Assembly (NCBI RefSeq): GCF_000612625.1
Contig: NZ_CCAS010000039.1
Coordinates: 1 to 40,522 of the forward strand
Source: Neobacillus jeddahensis
GTDB lineage: Bacteria > Bacillota > Bacilli > Bacillales > Cytobacillaceae
DNA: 40,522 nt
Reading direction: 5' to 3'
A program made the translations under genes and the position numbers. Below, one piece after another: positions 8,718 through 15,756 of this stretch (positions within the stretch are counted from its first letter, which is position 1; every line of letters starts with the position of its first letter). The notes below the pieces were generated by a model. The model made no database searches. It was not told the DNA's origin and saw only the letters and a list, made by a program, of their open reading frames with translations.

Positions 8718-9689
8718 TTAATAGACACCTTTTTTAATCCTCCTATTTGTTACAACACTACCTACTAACCATAGAGCAAAGACCCATGTAACGGTATAGG
8801 TAAGTTGCCCTGCGAATTCTTGAAAAGCTCTACCGTTTTCAACAGCTTGAATCAAGATCATAAATGCTTTTTGTGGGAGGATATTGCAAAGCACATCTAA
8901 CACCTTGATATTGCCTGTAAAATTGAAAAAGCACCCGGCTAGAATACAGGTAATAATGCTGATTCCACTTGTACCCAAACTAATATTTCTATCCATAATA
9001 GATGCCATAAATAATGAAAAAGCCGTTGCAAGGGAAGCTAGTATAACCAGTAATACTGCTAAATTACCCAAGCCGAAACCTATTTCAACCCCAAAACATA
9101 TTTTGGTGATAGCAATGGCTATAAAAGTTGGAACGTATAGACAAATAAATGTGAATATGCCCTGTGCAGCTAAATATTGCCTGCTATTGACTGGCGAAGT
9201 AAGTATCCGTTTAAATGTTGAGTTGTTCCGATCTTCGGGATAGAATGTAGTTAAAGCAACCCCTTGCATTAAAGCGAGCATGAGGACAAAGCCGAGAATG
9301 TTTGTACCAATACCACGCTGTTCCGTTTTATTGTTCTCTGGAAGTTTTCCACCCTCAAAAAATGTTTGGATCGCTTTTTTATCTGATTCACCTTTTAATG
9401 TGGTGACTTTAAATTCGCCATCTTTATTGACCTCAACAAAAGCGTTATATTTCCCCATTGCTAGTGAAGATGTAGCTGGCCGTTCATTTATTTTGTCGAT
9501 CTGGATGGACTTACTTTTTGGAAATGAGATGGCATGGTCTGAAATGAACGCAACTTTATAGACATTCGTAAAATGTCCTGAAAAAAATATTGCAGCACCG
9601 ATGAATAAGGGCATCACAACAACTGCAATAATCATGATGTGCATCTTGTCAGGAATTCGCAAAAACCTGTTTCTTATTAGATTTAGCAT
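8718..9689 (-). CDS. ABC-2 type transporter permease, larger subunit
   Basis: Membrane subunit (323 aa) of an ABC exporter. One N-terminal helix (about 18-38) is followed by an extracytoplasmic stretch of about 100 residues (about 40-130) and then five more hydrophobic segments from GTNILGFVLMLALMQG onward, which is the usual ABC-2 architecture. The cytoplasmic loop TFYPEDRNNSTFKRILTSPV is the coupling-helix region common to drug and bacteriocin exporter permeases. The gene start overlaps the end of the next permease gene by 7 bases, so the two are translationally coupled. It is transposon cargo. Substrate is not readable from the sequence. Confidence 0.85.
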   Translation of the reverse strand: MLNLIRNRFLRIPDKMHIMIIAVVVMPLFIGAAIFFSGHFTNVYKVAFISDHAISFPKSKSIQIDKINERPATSSLAMGKYNAFVEVNKDGEFKVTTLKGESDKKAIQTFFEGGKLPENNKTEQRGIGTNILGFVLMLALMQGVALTTFYPEDRNNSTFKRILTSPVNSRQYLAAQGIFTFICLYVPTFIAIAITKICFGVEIGFGLGNLAVLLVILASLATAFSLFMASIMDRNISLGTSGISIITCILAGCFFNFTGNIKVLDVLCNILPQKAFMILIQAVENGRAFQEFAGQLTYTVTWVFALWLVGSVVTNRRIKKGVY

Positions 9690-10429
9690 GTGAAATCCTC
9701 CGGTTTAAATGTTAATTGACATACAATAACGCAAGCAATGGAAGCACCGAAAAGGGAAAAGGTTACTGGCAATAATAATGCAAAATCATTGTCATAAATA
9801 ATACGAAACGCACATTCTAAAATCCACTTAACAGGGGATAGGTTTGATATGGCTGCCACAGTTTTACCAAGCCCATATACGCTAAAAAATATACCCCCAA
9901 AAGCACTAAAAAAAAGAACAGGAAGTTGCGAAATGGAACTTGCCTTTTCTTCATCTCCCATCACACAACACATCATTGTACCAAAACAGCTACCGAATAA
10001 AACAAGCATATTTACCAACAGCAAAATGTACGGGAGATTTCCGCCACCATAGTTGATGTGAAAAAGGTATTGCCCAATCATTAAGATGATACTAAATGAT
10101 AGTGTACCTAATATATATGTTGACAGTATTTTAGATAAATAGATTTCGGCTTTTGGAATCGGGGCGTAAATCATCCGTATATTCGCTCGTTTCACTCGCT
10201 CTTCCATAAAAGCATTGGTAGCCGTCATAATAATCAGCAAGGCGGAGAGTGTGATCATGGATACACCATAGTAATCATAAGAACTCATATTGCCGGAGCC
10301 AAAAAATGATTGTGTTACAAAGCCCATTAACCCTATTAAAATCAAAGGCATTACGGTATTTGAAAAAAGTAAAGTTGGGTTTCTAAGAATATTCTCAAAG
10401 TCAAATTTAGCAATCCTTAAAAAACGCAT
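9683..10429 (-). CDS. ABC-2 type transporter permease, smaller subunit
   Basis: A 248-aa protein with six hydrophobic segments and the ABC-2 loop AFMEERVKRANIRMIYAPIPK after the second one, which should dock on the ATPase. It lacks the large external domain of its partner, so the pair probably forms an asymmetric heterodimer driven by the ATPase encoded just upstream (10 bases away). It is part of the same transposon-borne operon. Substrate unknown; antimicrobial or lipid export are possibilities from family context only. Confidence 0.85.
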   Translation of the reverse strand: MRFLRIAKFDFENILRNPTLLFSNTVMPLILIGLMGFVTQSFFGSGNMSSYDYYGVSMITLSALLIIMTATNAFMEERVKRANIRMIYAPIPKAEIYLSKILSTYILGTLSFSIILMIGQYLFHINYGGGNLPYILLLVNMLVLFGSCFGTMMCCVMGDEEKASSISQLPVLFFSAFGGIFFSVYGLGKTVAAISNLSPVKWILECAFRIIYDNDFALLLPVTFSLFGASIACVIVCQLTFKPEDFTC

Positions 10430-10439
10430 ATTATCCCCC

Positions 10440-11378
10440 CTAATCCCTAAGTCTTCTACCCGTCAAGTCTAAAAAGACGGTTTCCAGAGATGCTTCTTTG
10501 CTTGTCATCTTTTCAAATGAACAACCATTATCGAGTAATGTAGAAACAATGCCATTTAAGGTATCCTTGGATTTTTTACTTGTGATCGTTAAATCTTTTC
10601 CATATAATTGAACATTCGTAACACCGACAATCTGAGAAATTTGTCGTTCATCAAGTTGATTGGAGCTATCAATCTCAAACGTATATGTGATTTCATTTCT
10701 AATATTTTGAATTAATTCTTCCTTTTTGCCTACCGCAATGATCCTGCCTTCGTTCATAATCATAATTCGGTCAGAGATGGTTTCAACTTCCTCCATATAG
10801 TGAGTGGAGTAAATAATCGTAGCCCCCCTTTGACGCAGGACTTTTATAGATTCCAAAATATGATTTCTGGATTGAGGGTCAATTCCAACTGTAGGTTCAT
10901 CCATAATGATTAACTTCGGTCTATGGGCAATCGCACATGCAATATTCAATCTACGTTTCATACCGCCTGAAAAGGTCTTTGGTTTATCATCCTTTTTATC
11001 GTATAGGCCTACTAGATCCAGAGCTTCCTGAACCAATTCATTCAGTTTACTCCCTTTAAATCCATACAGACCAACAAAAAAGCGGACATTTTGTTCTGCC
11101 GTTATTTCTTCAAATATGGCAATATCTTGCGGAACAATACCAATCCTCTTTTTGATAGATTTAGCTTCACGAATCAAGTCATATCCTAATATTTGCACCT
11201 CCCCATTATCAGGGGATAACACAGTAGCTAGAATATTAATGGTGGTGCTTTTTCCTGCACCGTTTGGCCCTAAAAGACCGAGAATTTCTCCTTTTTGAAT
11301 GGAAAAACTAATGCCTGCCACGGCCTTTTTTGATTGATAACTTTTTTCGAGATTATTTACTGAGACAATTGTATCCAT
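10440..11378 (-). CDS. ABC transporter ATP-binding protein
   Basis: ATPase (312 aa) for the two permeases encoded after it. Walker A GPNGAGKST is at residues 37-45, the Q-loop at about VPQD, the signature is FSGGMKRRLN, Walker B is LIIMDEPTVGID and the H-loop is STHYMEE. A C-terminal extension of about 85 residues after the nucleotide-binding domain is typical of DrrA/CcmA-like exporter ATPases, which supports export over import. Spacing to the genes on either side is 5 and 10 bases, so this is a tight operon. Confidence 0.92.
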   Translation of the reverse strand: MDTIVSVNNLEKSYQSKKAVAGISFSIQKGEILGLLGPNGAGKSTTINILATVLSPDNGEVQILGYDLIREAKSIKKRIGIVPQDIAIFEEITAEQNVRFFVGLYGFKGSKLNELVQEALDLVGLYDKKDDKPKTFSGGMKRRLNIACAIAHRPKLIIMDEPTVGIDPQSRNHILESIKVLRQRGATIIYSTHYMEEVETISDRIMIMNEGRIIAVGKKEELIQNIRNEITYTFEIDSSNQLDERQISQIVGVTNVQLYGKDLTITSKKSKDTLNGIVSTLLDNGCSFEKMTSKEASLETVFLDLTGRRLRD

Positions 11379-11383
11379 CGTAT

Positions 11384-11698
11384 TTATTCCTTTCTTCCAT
11401 TATTTTTTGATAAAGAAAAAATGAGCAATACGGCATTACTAAGAATGCTGACTATGCCTAACCAAAACAGCCAACTTGTTGCAGAAAACAAGGAAACAAC
11501 AATGATAAATAGGGCAATGGCAATGGATATACAATTGTCAGCCCCGTTTCGTTTCTTATGGTGGTGAAGTCTATGGTTGGCCTGAAAAATAGATGTTTGG
11601 ACTGTTTTCTTTACATAATAGGCTTTTTCTTTTATCTTATTCTCGGTGTCTTTTGATTTTTGACGAAGCATATGACCAAAATAGGATTCATTCACCAT
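11384..11698 (-). CDS. Small membrane protein in the ABC operon, unknown function
   Basis: I do not recognise this 104-residue protein. The first 57 residues are polar, basic and His-rich (HRLHHHKKR near 46-54); two hydrophobic helices follow (about 58-77 and 81-98), giving a hairpin with a short basic tail. I choose ATG 11698 over the ATG four codons earlier because the GGGGGG run between them makes the Shine-Dalgarno site. It overlaps the end of the MarR gene by 11 bases and precedes the ATPase gene by 5, so it is translated with the transporter and may be an accessory or immunity-like subunit; that role is a guess. Confidence 0.75.
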   Translation of the reverse strand: MVNESYFGHMLRQKSKDTENKIKEKAYYVKKTVQTSIFQANHRLHHHKKRNGADNCISIAIALFIIVVSLFSATSWLFWLGIVSILSNAVLLIFSLSKNNGRKE

Positions 11699-12266
11699 TA
11701 GCCCCCCCATATCGGCGTTTTGAAAACTTGGCCAAGACTTTTTCCTGATAACTATCTAAATCTGACTGAATCTGCTCATTAAATTCAAGATTTGCATCCT
11801 CTTCAAAACCATCTAGATCTTCGCCGTCAAAGCGATAGAGCTTTTGTAAAAGCCTCCAAAACGTTTCAATTTCGTCAGTTGTAAATTCATGAAACATATT
11901 TTCCAAAAAGAGGGTTGTCTTTTCAAAACTAGTAACTAACGCTTTTTTTCCTTCATTTGTAATCTCGACATTGATCGAACGTTTATCTGTTTTACTTGGC
12001 ATTGTTCGAACGTACCCTTTTTTTACAAGGCTTGTAATCAATTTGTTAGCAGTTTGCTTTGTTGTATCTAACTTTTTGGCGATATTCATTAGTGTGGTAC
12101 TTTCGGTTGGCAAATGGGCAATAGCAATAAGAGCCATATGTTGTCGGGACGTTAATATATCTAGGTTTTCATCCCCCCGAGTTTGAACTTTATTGACAAC
12201 CGAAAACAATGTTGCGTAACTTTGCTGCATAAAATGCAGTTCTTTCATTAACAATTTGATATCCAT
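11688..12266 (-). CDS. MarR-family transcriptional regulator
   Basis: A 192-aa winged-helix regulator. The DNA-binding core runs from about residue 40 to 110: LTSRQHMALIAIAHLP, then STTLMNIAKKLDTTKQTANKLITSLVKKGYV with the recognition helix, then the wing RTMPSKTDKRSINVEITNEG. The C-terminal helices supply dimerisation, and an acidic tail follows. ATG 12266 is preferred over an upstream TTG because AGAAGGGAG stands 6 bases before it. It is the first gene of the transposon's operon. Two near-palindromic sites just upstream overlap its promoter, so it probably represses itself and the transporter until a ligand, perhaps the exported compound, releases it. Confidence 0.92.
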   Translation of the reverse strand: MDIKLLMKELHFMQQSYATLFSVVNKVQTRGDENLDILTSRQHMALIAIAHLPTESTTLMNIAKKLDTTKQTANKLITSLVKKGYVRTMPSKTDKRSINVEITNEGKKALVTSFEKTTLFLENMFHEFTTDEIETFWRLLQKLYRFDGEDLDGFEEDANLEFNEQIQSDLDSYQEKVLAKFSKRRYGGANGE

Positions 12267-12286
12267 ATTTAACTCCCTTCTCAAAT

Positions 12287-12346
12287 AGTCAACATGCTGA
12301 CTATTACAATATACAACGAATATTAAAACAGGTCAACATGGTGACC
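12287..12346 (-). promoter_or_regulatory. Promoter and paired operators of the MarR-ABC operon
   Basis: Minus-strand promoter TTGACC (complement of 12331-12336), 17-base spacer, TATATT (complement of 12308-12313). Operator 1 is TAGTCAACATGCTGACTA (12287-12304, 16 of 18 symmetric), just downstream of the -10. Operator 2 is GGTCAACATGGTGACC (12331-12346, 14 of 16 symmetric) and covers the -35. They share GTCAACATG-x-TGAC and their centres are 43 bases apart, about four helical turns, so dimers would sit on the same face. This is the expected layout for MarR autorepression. Confidence 0.8.
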
Positions 12347-12451
12347 AAATCTTTGTTAGACATTTTATTGGTTTGAATTCATGGCATAATATCGTAATTA
12401 GGACCCAAGAAATTTTGGACACGGGGGTATGATGAATTTTTCCAAAACCAT

Positions 12452-12494
12452 AAAAAGAATCCATTTTGATATTTTTTCAAAATGGATTCTTTTT
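12452..12494. terminator. Strong 18-bp hairpin upstream of the MarR promoter
   Basis: AAAAAGAATCCATTTTGA (12452-12469) pairs perfectly with 12477-12494 around a 7-base loop. The A- and T-tracts at the stem base make it terminator-like in both directions. No transposon gene ends here, so it may insulate the cargo promoter from transcripts arriving from mdh and the MaoC gene. The rest of 12350-12570 shows nothing else I can name. Confidence 0.65.
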
Positions 12495-12572
12495 GATTGC
12501 TACCTTATAATCCTTAACAACGTTTTTTTATCGAACTTTGCTCAAGGCTACTAGAGACTTTGTATTGTATTG

Positions 12573-12592
12573 TTCCACACAATAATCCGATT
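12573..12592. repeat. Internal tandem copy of the right transposon end
   Basis: TTCCACAC followed by AATAATCCGATT matches 12629-12648 at 19 of 20 positions, same orientation, offset 56 bases. It could be a second transposase-binding site or a remnant of an older end. Confidence 0.7.
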
Positions 12593-12627
12593 TACGATAT
12601 AAATTACCACTTATATATATTGCGACT

Positions 12628-12652
12628 TTTCCACACGATAATCCGATTACCC
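12628..12652. repeat. Right terminal inverted repeat of the transposon
   Basis: Reads ...CCGATTACCC toward the outside; its reverse complement starts GGGTAATCGGA and matches the left end at 22 of 25 positions. Confidence 0.88.
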
Positions 12653-12660
12653 GAAATTAG
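12653..12660. repeat. Right 8-bp target-site duplication
   Basis: GAAATTAG, identical to 7228-7235, directly outside the right inverted repeat. Confidence 0.9.
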
Positions 12661-12752
12661 TTGGGCCTTTGAAATACAATATCATTAACCCAACTAAATT
12701 GGCTCTTGTCATTCCGGTCAGTTCGACACACTCTTAACAAGCGATGACATCA

Positions 12753-13229
12753 TCAAAAGTTATCCAATGCCTTTCCGTGAATATCTTCTAAGCGATGGGG
12801 AGGGCAAACCTTGATCTTTCCATGAATGACAGACTCATTTTTTTCATTCTTCCCTACAACCTTAATGACTATCACATGTTCCGCATTCAATACCTCGATC
12901 ACTTCTAGTAGAAACTCGATATTTGCATAGTGATAGACTGGCTTTAAAAACTCCAGATCATGACTAATGACATGACTTCCTGGTCCTGGTAAATATTTAG
13001 AGATCGCAGAGGTAATCATGCCCGTTAACATAATACTTGGCACAATAGGCTTTTCAAATGGCGTTTGTGATGCATAGTCATGCTGAATATAGAGAGGGTT
13101 TGCATCATCCGTTAATCCTAAATATAAAAGAAGATCCTTATCTTCAATCTTTTCTGTCAATGATAATTTTTCACCCACTGTTATTTCTTCAATTCGTCGC
13201 CCTAACTTTCTTTTTTTACCTAATAGCAT
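12753..13229 (-). CDS. MaoC-like hotdog-fold protein
   Basis: A 158-aa single-hotdog protein of the MaoC/(R)-hydratase superfamily, which hydrates or dehydrates acyl-CoA thioesters. The hydratase region reads GLTDDANPLYIQHDYA (about 40-55): the Asp and Asn-Pro of the usual D-x-N-P-L-H motif are there, but the His position is Tyr, with a His three residues later, so catalysis is uncertain. PSIMLTGMITSAISKYLPGPG forms the central helix. ATG 13229 is chosen because GAGGTGG precedes it by 6 bases. It follows mdh on the same strand; before the transposon arrived its next neighbour would have been phoP. A cre-like site lies just upstream. Confidence 0.82.
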   Translation of the reverse strand: MLLGKKRKLGRRIEEITVGEKLSLTEKIEDKDLLLYLGLTDDANPLYIQHDYASQTPFEKPIVPSIMLTGMITSAISKYLPGPGSHVISHDLEFLKPVYHYANIEFLLEVIEVLNAEHVIVIKVVGKNEKNESVIHGKIKVCPPHRLEDIHGKALDNF

Positions 13230-13245
13230 CCAATTCCACCTCATC

Positions 13246-13259
13246 TGTAAGCGTTTGCA
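13246..13259 (-). promoter_or_regulatory. Candidate CcpA (cre) site before the MaoC-like gene
   Basis: TGTAAGCGTTTGCA fits the WTGNAANCGNWNNCW cre consensus except for the first flanking base. It lies 17 bases upstream of the start codon, where a bound protein would block initiation or read-through from mdh. Confidence 0.5.
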
Positions 13260-13273
13260 TTTATTTAGATAGA

Positions 13274-13306
13274 GAAATTCGGGGACAGCTTCTGACCCCG
13301 AATTTC
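13274..13306. terminator. Hairpin between mdh and the MaoC-like gene
   Basis: GAAATTCGGGG (13274-13284) and CCCCGAATTTC (13296-13306) form a perfect 11-bp stem with an 11-base loop, 10 bases past the mdh stop. There is no clean T-run on the minus strand, so it may be an inefficient terminator or a 3'-end protector. Confidence 0.55.
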
Positions 13307-13315
13307 AAAATTATT

Positions 13316-14254
13316 TTATGCTAATACTTGCATAACATTGCGAACGGATTCAACTGATTTATCTAAAGCAGCTTTTTCGTCAGCAGTTAGTTTAAGCTCG
13401 ATTACTTTTTCAATACCATTTGCACCAAGGATAGTTGGTACGCCAAGGTAAATGCCTTCGTACCCAAATTCTCCTTCAAGATAGGCAATAGAAGGAAGAA
13501 CACGTCGTTGGTCTTTCAGGATTGCTTCACACATTTCGACTAAAGAAGCAGCAGGAGCATAATAAGCACTACCATTACCTAAAAGGTTAACGATTTCACC
13601 GCCGCCTTTTCTTGTGCGTTCAACAATTGCTTCTAAACGGTCTTTAGGAATTAATGTTTCTAATGGAATTCCACCAGCATAGGAGTATCGTACAAGGGGA
13701 ACCATGTCATCACCATGTCCACCCAACACAAAGCCTGTAATGTCTTTAACAGAAAGGTTTAATTCTTGAGCAACAAATGTGCGGAAACGTGCGGAATCAA
13801 GAACCCCTGATTGGCCGATTACACGGTTTTTCGGGAATCCTGATTCCTTAAAAACCGTGTAGGTCATTGCATCTACTGGGTTAGTTAAAACAATAATCGT
13901 ACAGTTAGGAGAATACTTCACGATCTCTTGAGTTACACTTTTCATAACCTTTTGGTTTGTCTGAACTAAATCATCACGACTCATACCAGGCTTACGCGCA
14001 ATACCAGCCGTGATGACGACGATATCTGAATCACGAGTTTCTTCATAGTTTGAAGTACCTGTTATAGTAGAATCAAAGCCTTGGACCGGACTGGCTTCAA
14101 GCATGTCTAATGCTTTACCTTTTGTTGGGTTTTCCATTTGTGGGATATCAACAAGAACTACATCTCCAAGTTCCTTTTGCGCAAGTAAAAATGCAGTAGT
14201 CGCTCCAGTAAATCCTCCGCCGATTACAGTTACCTTTTTACGCTTTAAAGACAT
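13316..14254 (-). CDS. mdh: Malate dehydrogenase
   Basis: TCA-cycle enzyme oxidising malate to oxaloacetate with NAD, of the lactate-dehydrogenase-like class (312 aa). The Rossmann motif [15 protein letters not shown] is at about 12-26 with an Asp (VVLVDIP) closing the NAD site. The substrate-binding Arg appears in [11 protein letters not shown], the NAD/substrate contact in [12 protein letters not shown] and the catalytic His in [14 protein letters not shown]. It is the last enzyme gene of citZ-icd-mdh, the classical Bacillus TCA operon, with AAAGGGGAGAG as its ribosome binding site. Confidence 0.97.
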   Translation of the reverse strand: MSLKRKKVTVIGGGFTGATTAFLLAQKELGDVVLVDIPQMENPTKGKALDMLEASPVQGFDSTITGTSNYEETRDSDIVVITAGIARKPGMSRDDLVQTNQKVMKSVTQEIVKYSPNCTIIVLTNPVDAMTYTVFKESGFPKNRVIGQSGVLDSARFRTFVAQELNLSVKDITGFVLGGHGDDMVPLVRYSYAGGIPLETLIPKDRLEAIVERTRKGGGEIVNLLGNGSAYYAPAASLVEMCEAILKDQRRVLPSIAYLEGEFGYEGIYLGVPTILGANGIEKVIELKLTADEKAALDKSVESVRNVMQVLA

Positions 14255-14345
14255 TATGACTCTCCCCTTTGAACTTTTTTGTTTGACTTAAACCTTAAAA
14301 TGCAGGAGGGGCTTTTGAAGTAACAGCCCGCATCTGCATCAACTT

Positions 14346-15614
14346 TTATTCCATGTTCTTAATAAGTTCGTCACCAAATTCAGAAGTCTTCACTTCAGTT
14401 GCTCCGTCCATCAAACGAGCAAAATCGTAAGTTACAACTTTTGATGCGATGGTCTTTTCAACTGATTTAATCACCATTGTTGCTGCTTCATTCCAGCCAA
14501 GGTGCTCAAGAAGTAATACTCCAGATAAAATAACAGACGATGGATTTACCTTGTCAAGTCCAGCATATTTAGGAGCTGTACCATGTGTCGCTTCAAAAAT
14601 AGCATGTCCTGTTTCATAATTGATGTTTGCTCCTGGAGCAATTCCGATCCCACCAACTTGTGCTGCAAGTGCATCTGAAATGAAGTCACCGTTTAAGTTC
14701 ATTGTCGCAACAACATCAAATTCGCGTGGACGTGTAAGAATTTGTTGTAAGAAAATATCAGCAATTGCATCTTTTACAATGATTTTCCCAGCAGCTTCTG
14801 CATCAGCTTGGGCTTTGTTTGCTGCATCTGTACCTTGTTCTGCCTTAATACGATCATATTGAGCCCAGGTAAACACTTTATCGCCGAATTCTTTTTCAGC
14901 TAGTTCATAACCCCAGTTTTTAAACGCGCCTTCAGTAAATTTCATGATATTTCCTTTGTGCACGAGTGTAACGGACTTACGGCCTTCTTTAATCGCATAA
15001 TTAATGGCAGCACGTACTAGACGAGTAGTTCCTTCTTCAGAAACAGGTTTAATACCGATACCTGAAGTTTCAGGGAATCTGATTTTATTAACACCCATTT
15101 CGTTTTGTAGGAAGTCGATTACTTTTTTAACTGCCTCAGAACCTTTTTCGTATTCAATACCTGCATAAATATCTTCAGTATTTTCGCGGAAGATAACCAT
15201 GTCCGTATCTTGTGGACGCTTAACCGGCGATGGAACGCCTTCAAACCATCTTACTGGACGTAAGCAGACGAACAAATCTAATTCTTGGCGTAGAGCAACG
15301 TTCAATGAACGGATACCGCCGCCAACTGGAGTTGTAAGTGGGCCTTTGATCGCAATCAAGTATTCATTGATGACATCAAGTGTTTCTTTTGGAAGCCATT
15401 CGCCAGTTGCGTTAAATGCCTTTTCGCCAGCTAATACTTCTTTCCATATTAGTTTGCGTTCCCCTTTGTAGGCTTTTTCAACAGCAGCATTTAGGACTCT
15501 TTCAGAAGCTGCCCAAATATCCGGTCCAATTCCGTCTCCTTCAATAAATGGGATAATTGGATTGTTTGGTACATTTAATACTCCGTTTGTAACTGTAATT
15601 TTTTCGCCTGACAT
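14346..15614 (-). CDS. icd: Isocitrate dehydrogenase (NADP)
   Basis: Oxidative decarboxylation of isocitrate to 2-oxoglutarate (422 aa, homodimer). Recognisable parts are [12 protein letters not shown] at the N-terminus, the substrate loop [25 protein letters not shown] (Ser and three Arg), [15 protein letters not shown] with the catalytic Lys, and [18 protein letters not shown], the coenzyme site whose Lys/Tyr pattern marks NADP use. GGGGGAA lies ahead of the ATG. It is 142 bases after citZ, a gap filled by a very stable hairpin, so its level may be set separately from citZ. Confidence 0.97.
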   Translation of the reverse strand: MSGEKITVTNGVLNVPNNPIIPFIEGDGIGPDIWAASERVLNAAVEKAYKGERKLIWKEVLAGEKAFNATGEWLPKETLDVINEYLIAIKGPLTTPVGGGIRSLNVALRQELDLFVCLRPVRWFEGVPSPVKRPQDTDMVIFRENTEDIYAGIEYEKGSEAVKKVIDFLQNEMGVNKIRFPETSGIGIKPVSEEGTTRLVRAAINYAIKEGRKSVTLVHKGNIMKFTEGAFKNWGYELAEKEFGDKVFTWAQYDRIKAEQGTDAANKAQADAEAAGKIIVKDAIADIFLQQILTRPREFDVVATMNLNGDFISDALAAQVGGIGIAPGANINYETGHAIFEATHGTAPKYAGLDKVNPSSVILSGVLLLEHLGWNEAATMVIKSVEKTIASKVVTYDFARLMDGATEVKTSEFGDELIKNME

Positions 15615-15678
15615 TGTTGTTCCCCCTTCAGTTATGTAAAAAATTCTTCAACCATTGTTCGTTACTATTTCAATGACC

Positions 15679-15718
15679 GGATGAAAGGTTAGAGAGTGTT
15701 ACCTCTAACCTTTCATCC
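15679..15718. promoter_or_regulatory. 16-bp perfect hairpin between citZ and icd
   Basis: GGATGAAAGGTTAGAG (15679-15694) pairs without mismatch with 15703-15718 around an 8-base loop. It sits 38 bases past the citZ stop. There is no T-run after it on the minus strand, so it is more likely an mRNA processing or stabilising structure, or a partial terminator, than an efficient intrinsic terminator. Confidence 0.6.
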
Positions 15719-15756
15719 AATACTATTGAATCAATTTTTTGAATAAAAGTAAAATA

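Larger units (their letters stand above)
7236..12652 (-). mobile_element. ISL3-type transposon carrying an ABC transporter operon
   Basis: A 5417-bp element bounded by imperfect inverted repeats starting GGGTAATCGGA (7236-7260 and the complement of 12628-12652, 22 of 25 matching) and by a perfect GAAATTAG duplication. All genes lie on the minus strand in the order MarR regulator, small membrane protein, ABC ATPase, two ABC-2 permeases, then a broken ISL3-type transposase whose stop is 6 bases from the left repeat. ISL3-family elements with passenger genes are known; this cargo is not one I can name. No end-like repeat separates the transposase from the cargo (8605-8717), so the cargo is inside the element and is not a neighbour of it. 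Confidence 0.85.

Noticed and set aside
7228..12660. Two unrelated ISL3 copies flanking native ABC genes
   Set aside because: The transposase gene has no end repeat on its inner side, only one terminal repeat lies at each outer edge, and the same octamer GAAATTAG flanks both edges. A single insertion explains all of this more simply.
13274..13306. GGGGTCAGAAGCTGTCCCC hairpin as a dispersed repeat
   Set aside because: It reminded me of repeated hairpins in other Bacillaceae, but there is no second copy in this window, so I list it only as a hairpin after mdh.
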